From: Oceanobacillus chungangensis
GTDB lineage: Bacteria; Bacillota; Bacilli; Bacillales; Amphibacillaceae
Length of the DNA stretch: 64,000 nucleotides
Assembly: GCF_003369565.1 (NCBI RefSeq)
Contig: NZ_PIOD01000006.1
Coordinates: forward strand, 62,001 to 126,000
Reading direction: 5' to 3'
The notes under the pieces are model-generated. The model saw nothing but the letters and a program-made list of their open reading frames with translations. It did not search any database and was not told the origin of the DNA. Each line of letters starts with the position of its first letter. Position 1 is the first letter of the stretch. Made by a program: the position numbers and the translations under genes. This document shows positions 17,869 to 26,567 of the stretch, in pieces.

Positions 17869-18632
17869 CCGGGTCCGTGGACTTCCAGTAAAGATGGCTG
17901 CAAATATAATTTGCAGATGAAAATATTGCAGCTATACCGTATAAAGTTTGGACCAAGTCAGTATTTATTCGAACGAGAAGTGGATGAAAACAGAAGAAGG
18001 AAATGTATATTAATTTAAATCCTCATTGTAGGGATTTGTAAGGAGAATTATCAGATGCTGAGGAATGGAATTGAATCCCTATTATTCGATTAGGGGTTAT
18101 TCAATGTATGGAATACTAGTAATACGCGAAAATATGAATATATTATTGAAAGAGATTAGACAGGATGATTAAATTCCTGTCTTTTATTTTTGGGCTCAAA
18201 AAGTATACATATAAATTGAAAGGGGGGTGCCTGCTATTATGGGCAATGTCAATAATTGTATATTCAATAGGAATGTTTTGGCTGAGTAATTGTTATGTTG
18301 AGTTCCATTTACGGTAATTCCTTTTTACTGCGACTGGTACTTCATTTGTTTTTATCATTATTTATATTTTGTAAGTTTTCATTAAAAGAAATTTCCATGT
18401 TTTATCCTAGGTTAATAACGTAATACCCCTACCTAAAAAAGAACGGCATGAAAGTGATTTGGAACGAGTGGAAGATAAAAGAAAATACTTTAGCCTACTT
18501 CTACTTAAGAATCAAGTAATAATCTTGCCTATCATATTGAGTATGACCCGAGTAACATGTATATTTTATATGGCGATACTATTGAGCTCCAATAAAAATT
18601 AAAATAGACTAACGATTTAAAATAATAAACCA
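17869..18632. other. Long intergenic stretch with a decayed small membrane-protein gene
   Basis: Roughly 760 bases without an intact gene. Between ~18220 and 18597 a ribosome-site-like GGGGGG is followed by a hydrophobic reading (LLLWAMSIIVYSIGMFWLSN). It is soon stopped, but coherent-looking membrane and charged segments continue in other frames (PKKERHESDLERVEDKRKY, then a second hydrophobic stretch to a stop at ~18600). This looks like a decayed two- or three-helix membrane protein, not identified. Confidence 0.35.
18158..18192 (+). terminator. Terminator-like hairpin downstream of the nik operon
   Basis: AGACAGG / CCTGTCT stem with an 11-base loop followed by TTTATTTTT. It lies ~290 bases after the last importer gene. 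Confidence 0.65.
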
Positions 18633-18661
18633 TTTACAAAAACTGCCGAATATTATAAAAT
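18633..18661 (+). promoter_or_regulatory. Sigma-A promoter of the bioY operon
   Basis: TTTACA (18633-18638), 17-base spacer, TAAAAT (18656-18661). The start of transcription would fall inside the BirA box immediately downstream. Confidence 0.6.
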
Positions 18662-18664
18662 GAA

Positions 18665-18693
18665 TGTCAACTATTACAATGAGGTGGTTGACA
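18665..18693. promoter_or_regulatory. BirA (biotin repressor) operator
   Basis: Palindrome TGTCAAC-N15-GTTGACA. It matches the form of Firmicute BirA boxes (TTGTnAAC ... GTTnACAA) and lies between the promoter and the bioY start, covering the ribosome site. Biotin repression of the operon is therefore expected. Confidence 0.8.
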
Positions 18694-19260
18694 ATGAAAA
18701 TTCAAAAACTAGCTTATGTTTCTTTATTTGCTGCAATTATGGGGGTGCTTGGACTAATGCCTGCTATTCCATTAGGGTTTACACCTGTACCAATTACGCC
18801 GCAAACGCTAGGAGTAATGCTTGCCGGATCTGTGCTCGGTGCTCGGCTTGGGCCTAAATATGCCGCGTACAGTCAATTATTATTTCTTTTATTAGTTGCA
18901 GCAGGTTTGCCACTATTATCCGGAGGGCGCGGTGGTTTAGGGGTATTTGCGGGACCAGGAAGTGGCTATCTATTTGGCTGGATTGCAGGTGCATACGTCA
19001 TTGGTTTGGTATGTTACAAAATGAAAGAAATGAATTTGTTACAGCTGGTTCTAGCTAATGTGGCCGGCGGGATGATTGTTGTCTATTTGTTTGGGATCCC
19101 ATTTCAGGCAATGATGATGAATATTACGATTTTGGATGCATTTATCGTAAACCTTGTATTTTTGCCAGGGGATTTTATAAAAGTTATGGTTGGTTCATTG
19201 CTTGCTGTTAAACTGCAAAAAGCAATCCCAGTTTTTAAGGAGGAAGCCAAAGCAGCATGA
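18694..19260 (+). CDS. bioY: Biotin ECF transporter substrate-binding subunit BioY
   Basis: A 188-residue protein with about six helices. It has the BioY signatures PLGFTPVPITPQTLGVMLAG near residues 28-47, and GGRGGLGVFAGPGSGYLFGW. It binds biotin in the membrane and works alone or with the shared ECF ATPases. An ATG at 18664 lies in the operator; ATG 18694, 6 bases after GAGGTGG, is the start. The next gene begins inside its stop (ATGA). Gene order matches B. subtilis yhfU-yhfT-yhfS, part of the BirA regulon there. Confidence 0.92.
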   Translation: MKIQKLAYVSLFAAIMGVLGLMPAIPLGFTPVPITPQTLGVMLAGSVLGARLGPKYAAYSQLLFLLLVAAGLPLLSGGRGGLGVFAGPGSGYLFGWIAGAYVIGLVCYKMKEMNLLQLVLANVAGGMIVVYLFGIPFQAMMMNITILDAFIVNLVFLPGDFIKVMVGSLLAVKLQKAIPVFKEEAKAA

Positions 19261-20723
19261 AGGTGACAAGTACTTATAGAAATCATAAGGAGAGCCATCC
19301 GGAGAGGTTAGCTATTATTACTGCCGAGCAGCGGCTTACATACCGGGAGTGGAATAAATTAGTACAACAGACAGCTGCTGCATTTGTAAAGCAGCCACAA
19401 AAGGAAAAAAGAGTGGCAATCTTCCTCCCGAATGATACTTTATTTTTGCAGCTATTTGCAGGTGCCAATGAAGCTGATTGGGCGGTTATTGTTGGAGATA
19501 TGAGGTGGAAAAAGACAGAGATAACCGCTCGGATGAAGCAGACTTCACCTGATCTTATCATAGTGGATAAAAGAATGAAAAACGATTTTCAGGATATTCC
19601 TTATCCCGTTCTCTTTTCAGATGAACTTGTTGGCTGGATAACAGAGGAGACTTATGAGCAAAGAAGGACTGAGAGGGACAATGTTCCGTTTTATATCGGG
19701 TTTACATCCGGTTCAACAGGAACTCCAAAAGCATTTATACGATCGCATGAATCTTGGATTGAATCATTTAAATGCAACCAGATAGATCTTGGCATGAATG
19801 AGGACGAGCATGTGTTAATTCCAGGTTCATTTGTCAGCTCTACGTTTGTATATGGGGCGATGAGCACACTATTTGATGGTGGAACGGTTTATTTGCTTAA
19901 AAAATTTTCTCCAGGGAATTTCATGAAAGTCTTGGAGAAATATCCGATATCTGTTGTATATGTGGTGCCAACGATGATCCAGGCAATAGTTAGTGAAGGA
20001 TACAAAAGTGAAAAGCCAGTGTCAATTATTTCTACAGGTGCAAAACTCCTGCCAAGTGTGAAGGGTAATATTCGTAAGCTGTTTCCGCAGGCGTTAATTA
20101 ATGAATTTTATGGATCTTCAGAGCTTAGCTATGTTTCTGTTTTAAAGAATGAAGACGTCAAAAAATATGACGCATCGGTTGGCAGAGCTTTTCATAATGT
20201 AAAGGTTTCTATCAGGACTGAAGATGGCAGTGAAGCAGAAATAGGAGAAGAGGGCATTCTACATGTAAAGAGCAGAATGATATTTGACGGCTACATAAAT
20301 AATCCGCTGGAAACAGGCAAAGTAAAAAAAGGGGATTGGGCAACTGTTCATGATATCGCAAAAATGGATGAAAATGGTTATATTTATATTCTTGGACGGA
20401 AAAATGACATGATTTTATATGGAGCATATAATATTTATCCACAGGAAATAGAAACAGTAATTCGAAGTTATGATGGAGTGGAAGAGGCTGCTGTCATCGG
20501 AGTTCAAGACGACTATTGGGGAGAAAAGGTGGCTGCTTTTGTGAAGGGAGATGTAAATCTTCATTCCTTAAAATCCTATTGTCTTAGAAATTTAACTGCT
20601 TATAAGATACCTAGAATTTGGAAAAAGCTAGATTCTTTTCCGGAAACAACAGGTGGGAAAATTTCTCGCCAACAAATGAAAAAACTAATAGGAGTTAGTG
20701 ATGAAAAAAGCGGTGATTGTTAA
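19257..20723 (+). CDS. Acyl-CoA ligase (AMP-forming), YhfT-like
   Basis: A 488-residue ANL-superfamily enzyme. The P-loop GFTSGSTGTPK is near residue 145, the A5-type motif NEFYGSSE near 285, GDWATVHDIA then the hinge LGRKNDMILYGAYNIYP near 380, and the catalytic Lys in the C-terminal GGKISRQQM. It would activate a carboxylic acid via acyl-adenylate to acyl-CoA. It is co-transcribed with bioY under a BirA box and upstream of a thiolase, like B. subtilis yhfT. A role in making or recycling a biotin precursor acid is inference; the substrate is unknown. Confidence 0.87.
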   Translation: MKVTSTYRNHKESHPERLAIITAEQRLTYREWNKLVQQTAAAFVKQPQKEKRVAIFLPNDTLFLQLFAGANEADWAVIVGDMRWKKTEITARMKQTSPDLIIVDKRMKNDFQDIPYPVLFSDELVGWITEETYEQRRTERDNVPFYIGFTSGSTGTPKAFIRSHESWIESFKCNQIDLGMNEDEHVLIPGSFVSSTFVYGAMSTLFDGGTVYLLKKFSPGNFMKVLEKYPISVVYVVPTMIQAIVSEGYKSEKPVSIISTGAKLLPSVKGNIRKLFPQALINEFYGSSELSYVSVLKNEDVKKYDASVGRAFHNVKVSIRTEDGSEAEIGEEGILHVKSRMIFDGYINNPLETGKVKKGDWATVHDIAKMDENGYIYILGRKNDMILYGAYNIYPQEIETVIRSYDGVEEAAVIGVQDDYWGEKVAAFVKGDVNLHSLKSYCLRNLTAYKIPRIWKKLDSFPETTGGKISRQQMKKLIGVSDEKSGDC

Positions 20724-21795
20724 TGCGAAGCGAACAGTAATTGGAAAGAAAAATGGTATTTTAAAGAATTACTCACCAGAAAGGTTAGCCGCCTATGTCA
20801 TCCATGATCTTGTAAAAGACTTGGATGAGCAAGTTGACGATATTATATTAGGAAATGTGGTTGGCCCTGGCGGAAATATTGCCAGGCTTTCTGCTTTAGA
20901 AAGCGGCCAGCCTTATGCAACATCAGGGATAACGGTTGACAGACAATGCGGTTCAGGACTAGAAGCAATCCGGCTTGCTTGTCATCTCATCCAAGGTGGT
21001 GCAGGGGATATCTTTATTGCCGGAGGTGTGGAAAGTACAAGCAACTCACCATTTGAGTATCGCGCTCGTTTCTCACCAGAACATATTGGCGATCCTGATA
21101 TGGGCATTGCGGCTGAAAACGTTGCTGAAAAATATGGAATTACTAGAGAAAAGCAGGATGAATTTGCACTATTAAGTTATGAAAGGGCGCAAGAATCTTT
21201 AAGAAAAAGCTTTTTCTCTGACGAACTGGTACAGATAGAAGGCATTCCGATGAGAGATGAAGGGTTAAAGCAAAATATGAATTATGAACGTCTGCTGAAG
21301 CGAGTGCCGCCATCTTTTAAGAAGAATGGAACGGTGACAGCAGGAAATTCATGTGGAATAAATGATGGGGCTGCCGCTGTTTTAGTGATGTCAGAGGAAA
21401 AGGCAAAGGAGCTAAACTTGAACCCTGTTCTTCGTTTTGTCGATAGTGTTGTAATTGGGACAGACCCCAATTATCCCGCGACAGGTCCAATTCCAGCTGT
21501 TTCTAAGATTTTGGCCAAAAATAACTTATCAATTGAAGATATTAATCTCATTGAAATAAACGAAGCTTTTGCTGTTAAGATCGCACTGTTTGCTCGTGAG
21601 TTTTCTATTTCCTATGGCAAAATAAATCCGGAAGGCGGTGCCATTGCTATGGGTCATCCATATGGCGCATCTGGAGCAATTCTTGTTACACGATTGTTTT
21701 ATGAAGCAAAGCGTTATAAGCCACGCTACATGCTGTCTGCGATTGGCATTGGCGGCGGTCTTGGTATTGCCGTATTATGGGAGATGGCTATATGA
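20701..21795 (+). CDS. Thiolase family protein, YhfS-like, with altered active site
   Basis: A 364-residue thiolase. The nucleophilic cysteine is present (DRQCGSGLEA, Cys83), as are NEAFAV and GGAIAMGHPYG with His319. The second catalytic cysteine, normally C[IV]GGG near the end, is Gly349 (SAIGIGGGLG). Canonical thiolases use that Cys as the acid/base in condensation or cleavage, so the chemistry may differ or be lost. AGGAG is 6 bases before ATG 20701, which overlaps the ligase gene by 23 bases. It corresponds in position to B. subtilis yhfS. Confidence 0.87.
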   Translation: MKKAVIVNAKRTVIGKKNGILKNYSPERLAAYVIHDLVKDLDEQVDDIILGNVVGPGGNIARLSALESGQPYATSGITVDRQCGSGLEAIRLACHLIQGGAGDIFIAGGVESTSNSPFEYRARFSPEHIGDPDMGIAAENVAEKYGITREKQDEFALLSYERAQESLRKSFFSDELVQIEGIPMRDEGLKQNMNYERLLKRVPPSFKKNGTVTAGNSCGINDGAAAVLVMSEEKAKELNLNPVLRFVDSVVIGTDPNYPATGPIPAVSKILAKNNLSIEDINLIEINEAFAVKIALFAREFSISYGKINPEGGAIAMGHPYGASGAILVTRLFYEAKRYKPRYMLSAIGIGGGLGIAVLWEMAI

Positions 21796-22133
21796 AATCA
21801 GATAGGGTAACAGTGACACTTACAGAAGAGATGGTAGTAAACTATGAAAAGATTTTTGGAAAGCAAAAGTCACTGCCTCCGTCTTTTCCAATGCTATTTT
21901 ACCAGTTTATCCCGTTGCCATGGGAATACGGGGGAGCTCCCATTCATCGAAAACAATTATGTTTTTGTCAAAAAAAACTTGTCATCGGTGAAACTTATCG
22001 TTGTGAAGTTACGCTTGATAGAAAAGTAAAAAGAGGAAAAAATTCATTTTATACCCAATCTCTAATTGGTTACGACTATATGGGAGAGGAGTGTTTTCGA
22101 TGTGTATCCGAGTTGGCCATACGGTTACCATAA
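21792..22133 (+). CDS. FAS1-like / MaoC N-terminal-half dehydratase subunit
   Basis: A 113-residue protein resembling the N-terminal hot-dog half of MaoC-type (R)-specific enoyl-CoA hydratases: TLTEEMVVNYEKIFG at the start, FYQFIPLP, and LVIGETYRCEV. It lacks the D...NP.H catalytic motif, as expected for a structural half. ATG 21792 overlaps the thiolase stop, and its 3' end overlaps the next gene. It likely pairs with the MaoC protein at 22100 to make a two-subunit dehydratase. No close match with a known function is recalled. Confidence 0.7.
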   Translation: MKSDRVTVTLTEEMVVNYEKIFGKQKSLPPSFPMLFYQFIPLPWEYGGAPIHRKQLCFCQKKLVIGETYRCEVTLDRKVKRGKNSFYTQSLIGYDYMGEECFRCVSELAIRLP

Positions 22134-22474
22134 CAGAAGAGATGGTAAAGCAATACGCTTTTCTTTCAGGAGATAATAATCCGATTCATCAGGACCCGCA
22201 AGAAGCAAAAAAGTACCACTTTCAGAAACCAATTGCACATGGCATGCTCGTGATGGGATTTGGCGCGGAGATTGTTGCGGCATTGGCTGGAAGGAACTGT
22301 GTTATTTCGGAATATGAATTGAATTTCGTGAATCCTGTTTTTGTCAATGATTCGGTTCAGCTTATCGCAGAGAAAAGAGAAAATTCAAATTGGGTTGAAA
22401 TCAGAGGAATTGTAAGTGGGGTAACAGTAGTAAAAGGAAAGGCGAAATTTGAAATCTTATCCAATTCTAAATAA
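22100..22474 (+). CDS. MaoC-like hydratase/dehydratase, catalytic half
   Basis: A 124-residue single hot-dog protein with the (R)-hydratase motif SGDNNPIHQDPQEAKK (Asp25, His30) and PIAHGMLVMGF. It would hydrate an enoyl-CoA or dehydrate a 3-hydroxyacyl-CoA. GTG 22091 is too close to GAGGAG; ATG 22100 is 9 bases away. It is the last gene of the BirA-boxed operon and overlaps its half-size partner. Ligase, thiolase and dehydratase together suggest a short acyl-CoA chain-shortening or chain-building route tied to biotin supply (inference). Confidence 0.82.
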   Translation: MCIRVGHTVTITEEMVKQYAFLSGDNNPIHQDPQEAKKYHFQKPIAHGMLVMGFGAEIVAALAGRNCVISEYELNFVNPVFVNDSVQLIAEKRENSNWVEIRGIVSGVTVVKGKAKFEILSNSK

Positions 22475-22481
22475 ATTACAG

Positions 22482-22511
22482 GGCGCGTTTAGTCTAGGAA
22501 CGCGTCTTTTT
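22482..22511 (+). terminator. Terminator of the bioY operon
   Basis: CGCGTT / AACGCG stem, 9-base loop, followed by TCTTTTT. Confidence 0.75.
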
Positions 22512-22644
22512 GCATGAAGGCTGGATATTTTACTACGTGAATTGGTATAATCATATAGTTAAAATAGCTAGTATCTTTCTAATTTAGTATAATTATATAG
22601 AATTTATAGGACAACACGATTTTTTATCTAGGAGAAAATGGAAA

Positions 22645-23832
22645 ATGAAATCTTTTAACATCACCTTGGGTTTACTATTATTGAATTTATTTATTGCATT
22701 TTTGGGAATTGGTCTAGTCATCCCTGTATTTCCTACCCTGATGAACGAATTAGGGATTACTGGAACAACGATTGGCTATTTAACGGCAGCCTTTGCTATT
22801 GCTCAATTGATTGTTTCGCCAATTTCAGGGAAGGCCGTTGATAAGTTAGGCAGGAAAATTATCATTGTCATCGGTTTATTTATTTTCGGTATATCGGAAT
22901 TTTTATTTGGGTTAGGTACGAATATCGAAACATTATTCATTTCTCGTATATTAGGTGGAATTAGTGCTGCCTTCATTATGCCAGGTGTTACAGCTTTTAT
23001 TGCAGATAACACAACGTTAGATACTCGTCCAAAAGCACTCGGCTATATGTCGGCTGCAATAAGTACAGGTTTTATTATTGGACCGGGGATTGGTGGGTTT
23101 TTAGCTGAATTTGGAACACGAGTACCGTTCTTTTTTGCCGGAGCACTTGGTACAATTGCGGCTATTCTCTCAATGATTATATTAACTGAACCAAATCGAT
23201 CACAAGAAAATAATGAAGAAGCTGCAGATGATAATGTTGGATTTAAGCGCGTTTTTGTGCCAAAATATTTTATTGCATTTATTTTAATTTTCATTACCTC
23301 ATTTGGTTTAGCGGTCTTTGATTCATTCTTTAGTCTATTTACTGATCATAAGTTTCAGTTTACTCCAAGAGATATAGCCATTGTAATTACAGGTGGTGCT
23401 GTATTTGGTGCAATTGCACAAGTTATCCTTTTTGATAAACTTACTCGTATTTGGGGAGAAATTAAACTGATGCGATACTGTTTGATATTATCAGCCGTAC
23501 TTGTATCTTTAATGACTGTGGTGCAATCTTATTGGTCAATTTTACTTGTTACATTTATTGTTTTTGTAGGCTTTGATTTATTCCGACCTGCCGTTACATC
23601 ATATCTTTCCACTATTGCCGGGAATGAACAAGGTTTCGTTGGTGGTATGAACTCTATGTTTACAAGTTTAGCTAACATTTTCGGACCAATTCTCGGGGGA
23701 ATGCTATTTGATATTGATATTAACTATCCTTACTATTTTTCTACAGTAGTACTTGTGGCAGGGATAACTTTAACAATAATCTGGAAAGCACCAGGGCATA
23801 ACAGCGGTAATAAAGTAAAAGGTAAGAGTTAG
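22645..23832 (+). CDS. MFS multidrug exporter (NorA/Bmr/TetA-like, DHA1)
   Basis: A 395-residue protein with 12 helices. Motif A is near residue 65 (GKAVDKLGRKIIIV), and motif C of drug:H+ antiporters is near 140 (GPGIGGFLAEFG). It opens with a first helix containing GIGLVIPVFP, typical of NorA/Blt. It probably extrudes hydrophobic cations or fluoroquinolones by proton antiport. It is a single gene with a terminator. No linked regulator is seen. Confidence 0.87.
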   Translation: MKSFNITLGLLLLNLFIAFLGIGLVIPVFPTLMNELGITGTTIGYLTAAFAIAQLIVSPISGKAVDKLGRKIIIVIGLFIFGISEFLFGLGTNIETLFISRILGGISAAFIMPGVTAFIADNTTLDTRPKALGYMSAAISTGFIIGPGIGGFLAEFGTRVPFFFAGALGTIAAILSMIILTEPNRSQENNEEAADDNVGFKRVFVPKYFIAFILIFITSFGLAVFDSFFSLFTDHKFQFTPRDIAIVITGGAVFGAIAQVILFDKLTRIWGEIKLMRYCLILSAVLVSLMTVVQSYWSILLVTFIVFVGFDLFRPAVTSYLSTIAGNEQGFVGGMNSMFTSLANIFGPILGGMLFDIDINYPYYFSTVVLVAGITLTIIWKAPGHNSGNKVKGKS

Positions 23833-23864
23833 GAATTGTAAGAAGGCCATTAAAAGCACTTAAG

Positions 23865-23914
23865 GAGCATTGTACTGAAGGATTATCCTTTACAAGTACA
23901 ATGTTCTTTTATTT
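23865..23914 (+). terminator. Terminator after the MFS exporter
   Basis: GAGCATTGTACT / AGTACAATGTTC (one G-U pair), 18-base loop, T-rich tail. Confidence 0.85.
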
Positions 23915-24026
23915 TCCTTTTAATTTTCCATTGTTAAAATAATATTTAAAATAAATTTAGTGCAAAGTTTACTCAAAAATCTGCTATTATAATATTTAGT
24001 ATATTGACGAAAGTAGGCTGATTAAA

Positions 24027-24671
24027 CTGTTAAGTTCCCTTCGTTGGTCCATATTCTTTATTGGACTCTTAATTTTTAGTTTTGGTATAACAATGACAAT
24101 TAATGTGCAGCATCTTGGACTTCATCCATGGGATGTGCTCAATGTTTCCTTTTTTGAAAAGGTCGGCCTCTCCATAGGATCCTGGAATATTATTATCTCC
24201 ATCATACTTATCATCATTTCCTGGCTGCTTGATAAAAGCTACATTAAGTTAGGAACGTTTTTTAATGCAATTTTAGTTGGCGCATTTGTTGATTTCTATA
24301 TGTGGCTGGATTTCTTGCCTGCACCAACCAATACGTGGATTGATGTTGTACTAATGATTATCGGAATTGTGATTATGGGCTTTGGCGGAGGAATTTATAA
24401 TGCTGCAGGAGTTGGTTCTGGTCCTCGTGATGGTTTTATGCTGTCGATTTCCGATAAGCTAGGTGCACCGATTGGCAGAGTTAGGATTATCTCGGAAAGC
24501 TTGGTATTAGTAATCGGTCTGATACTAGGTGGTCCTGTATTTGTATTTACGTTTATTTTTACATTTATTCAAAGTCCGATTTTCCAGTATTTTTATTTGA
24601 AAGTAGGAAAGCGAATTAATCTGATTGAGCAACATCGTTCAAATAAGGAGCTACCTAGTAATAGTGCGTAA
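24027..24671 (+). CDS. YczE/YitT-type integral membrane protein with unusual start
   Basis: About 214 residues with five or six helices. GLHPWDVLNV (residues ~30-40) and GVGSGPRDGFMLSI (~135) match the B. subtilis YczE family. The first ATG in frame (24093) would cut off the first helix: the family-like segment RWSIFFIGLLIFSFGI is encoded upstream. That extension begins after an in-frame stop and has no ATG, GTG or TTG; a CTG at 24027 sits 9 bases from AGTAGG. A non-standard start or a sequence error is likely. The biochemical function is unknown. Confidence 0.7.
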   Translation: MLSSLRWSIFFIGLLIFSFGITMTINVQHLGLHPWDVLNVSFFEKVGLSIGSWNIIISIILIIISWLLDKSYIKLGTFFNAILVGAFVDFYMWLDFLPAPTNTWIDVVLMIIGIVIMGFGGGIYNAAGVGSGPRDGFMLSISDKLGAPIGRVRIISESLVLVIGLILGGPVFVFTFIFTFIQSPIFQYFYLKVGKRINLIEQHRSNKELPSNSA

Positions 24672-24748
24672 TATTCCTTTATTTTATCGGTTAAAAGGTT
24701 AAAAATGCTTCCACCTGGGAAAGATAGGGTTAAATAGGGGGGCGTTAT

Positions 24749-25696
24749 ATGGGATTCGTTGATAAACTTAAAAAGGGAAATACATCGTCAGGCATTGCGG
24801 CACTCGGGAATATATTTATTGCAGCAATTAAAGGTGTTGCTGCAAGCTTAAGTGGAAATGGGACAATGTTTGCATCTGCAATGCATTCTTTAGCAGATGC
24901 TATTAATCAGGGATTCGTATACTTAGGAAGTGTGCTAGCGGAATTTCCTCCTTCCAAACGGTTTCCTACTGGATTTGGTCGAGTGATCAATATCTTTTGT
25001 ATGGTGGCTGTTCTTGTAGTGACGATTATGGCATATGAAACGATTAAGGAAGGCTGGCATCTATTTCAACATCCAGTTCAAACATCGGGTTTTATGCTTA
25101 ATATCATTATTTTATTAGTATCGTTTATAGTGGATGGCTTTATCCTGTTTAAGGCAATGAAGGAAATTGCTCACGAAACAGGTGGAGGATCTGGTGGGAT
25201 ATTCAGCACCGCATTCAAAAACGTAGGGAAAGCCTCTCCAGCAACACGTCTCGTATTTTATGAAGACTTGGTTGCAACATCGGGTGCTGTTTTAGCGATT
25301 ATCGGTATTGTACTCGCACAATCATTTGGTATTCTTCAAGCAGATGGAATTATTTCCATAATCATTGGATTGCTTATGTTGTTCGTTGCTTTTCGGGTTG
25401 GCTATGATAATATGATTGGATTAATAGGGGTAGCTGCTCCGAAAGAAGTAGAAGATAAAATTACCGGTCTATTGCTTGCGGACGAAGCAGTTGTAGACAT
25501 TTATGGAATTAGAATCATTCAAGAAGGAAGATTATTTCATATCGAGGGCACCGTTGAATTGAAAAAGGGCTTAACGCTTGCAGAAGCGGATGATATTAAA
25601 TTTAGGTTAAAGGATATGCTTCTTCGGGAGCCTGAAGTGGCAGATGTGTTGATTGGAATTATTGAGGATGATGATATTAAGAATTGGCAACCATAA
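24749..25696 (+). CDS. Cation diffusion facilitator (CDF/ZNT9-like)
   Basis: A 315-residue protein with six helices. The helix-2 metal site HSLADAINQG is near residue 47, and the helix-5 counterpart is FYEDLVATSG. A cytoplasmic C-terminal domain starts near residue 225. CDF proteins export Zn, Mn, Co or Fe by proton exchange. The SKRFPTGFGR loop resembles the ZNT9 subgroup, whose metal is less certain. AGGGGGG lies 7 bases upstream. It is followed by a terminator. Confidence 0.88.
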   Translation: MGFVDKLKKGNTSSGIAALGNIFIAAIKGVAASLSGNGTMFASAMHSLADAINQGFVYLGSVLAEFPPSKRFPTGFGRVINIFCMVAVLVVTIMAYETIKEGWHLFQHPVQTSGFMLNIIILLVSFIVDGFILFKAMKEIAHETGGGSGGIFSTAFKNVGKASPATRLVFYEDLVATSGAVLAIIGIVLAQSFGILQADGIISIIIGLLMLFVAFRVGYDNMIGLIGVAAPKEVEDKITGLLLADEAVVDIYGIRIIQEGRLFHIEGTVELKKGLTLAEADDIKFRLKDMLLREPEVADVLIGIIEDDDIKNWQP

Positions 25697-25697
25697 A

Positions 25698-25727
25698 ATA
25701 GACAATCTTGTATTGTCTATTTTTTTG
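25698..25727 (+). terminator. Terminator after the CDF gene
   Basis: AATAGACAAT / ATTGTCTATT with a 5-base loop and TTTTTTT tail. Confidence 0.88.
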
Positions 25728-25891
25728 TCCAAAATATAAAATTGTATCGCTTAACCTTTGTGATAAATTATTTTTTGCCAAGGAAAAAATTGAATTATGA
25801 TGTCTTGAAGTACTGTGGAAATGATATTTTAGCTTCTGCAATCCTTTTTATTCCATGCTAAAATGATGGAAATTAAGAGGGGGAGAGAGTT

Positions 25892-26566
25892 ATGACGATA
25901 AAATCAACTAACATTGTTTTATTTCCTGATAGGGTTCAGGAGGAGCTGTTTGAAACTTTAGACGATGTTTTTTATTACGCCATTACTTATTTTAAAGAGC
26001 AGATTAATTCGATTATTGAATCGTTATTTTCAGGCATGAAGATTTCTAGCCAGTTAGAGGATGAAATTTTTTCACAATTGATCTATTGGTCAACATATTG
26101 CCTGCCAATTGGTGCGAAGAAGGAAACAATATATCAACATTATTTACAAGCGAATAAGGAGATATTCGAATACAGAAGCTTAAAGGTTCGCGAAGTGCTT
26201 GCTAGCTGGCTGCATCTTAATCCAAGTTTTTATTATGTTGAAAAGAGTGACAGTTTAAGTGGCAGGGTATTTGTTTTACTTGATGTATTCAATGAGCAAT
26301 CGAAAATCGTTTGTATCTATAATCGAAAGTTTCAAGCGCCTAAGCGTGGGGAATTAATTTCGGGACTGTTAATGCCGATGGGCGATGATACGTATACAAC
26401 TTTGGGTGGGCTTATTCACTTACCTGGAAACAATATAGAACACGTAGTTAATGAAATGATTGCTTATGCAATAAAACATCGTTTAGGCACGAGTCTGGAA
26501 AACAGAAGAATGCTTTATCCTGTGTTACTACTTATTGCGCTCAAGCAAATGGCAAGTGATAAATAG
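25892..26566 (+). CDS. Conserved-looking hypothetical protein
   Basis: A 224-residue soluble protein that I do not recognise. It begins MTIKSTNIVLFPDRV, has an acidic helical N-terminal half (residues ~15-120) and a beta-rich C-terminal half with GELISGLLMPMGDDTYTTLGG. There is no signal peptide or membrane helix. A strong GGGGGAGAG ribosome site precedes ATG 25892. A 46-codon frame starts 1 base after its stop. Bacillus SEC-C-type upstream proteins have similar halves, but this is not a firm match. Confidence 0.75.
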   Translation: MTIKSTNIVLFPDRVQEELFETLDDVFYYAITYFKEQINSIIESLFSGMKISSQLEDEIFSQLIYWSTYCLPIGAKKETIYQHYLQANKEIFEYRSLKVREVLASWLHLNPSFYYVEKSDSLSGRVFVLLDVFNEQSKIVCIYNRKFQAPKRGELISGLLMPMGDDTYTTLGGLIHLPGNNIEHVVNEMIAYAIKHRLGTSLENRRMLYPVLLLIALKQMASDK

Positions 26567-26567
26567 G

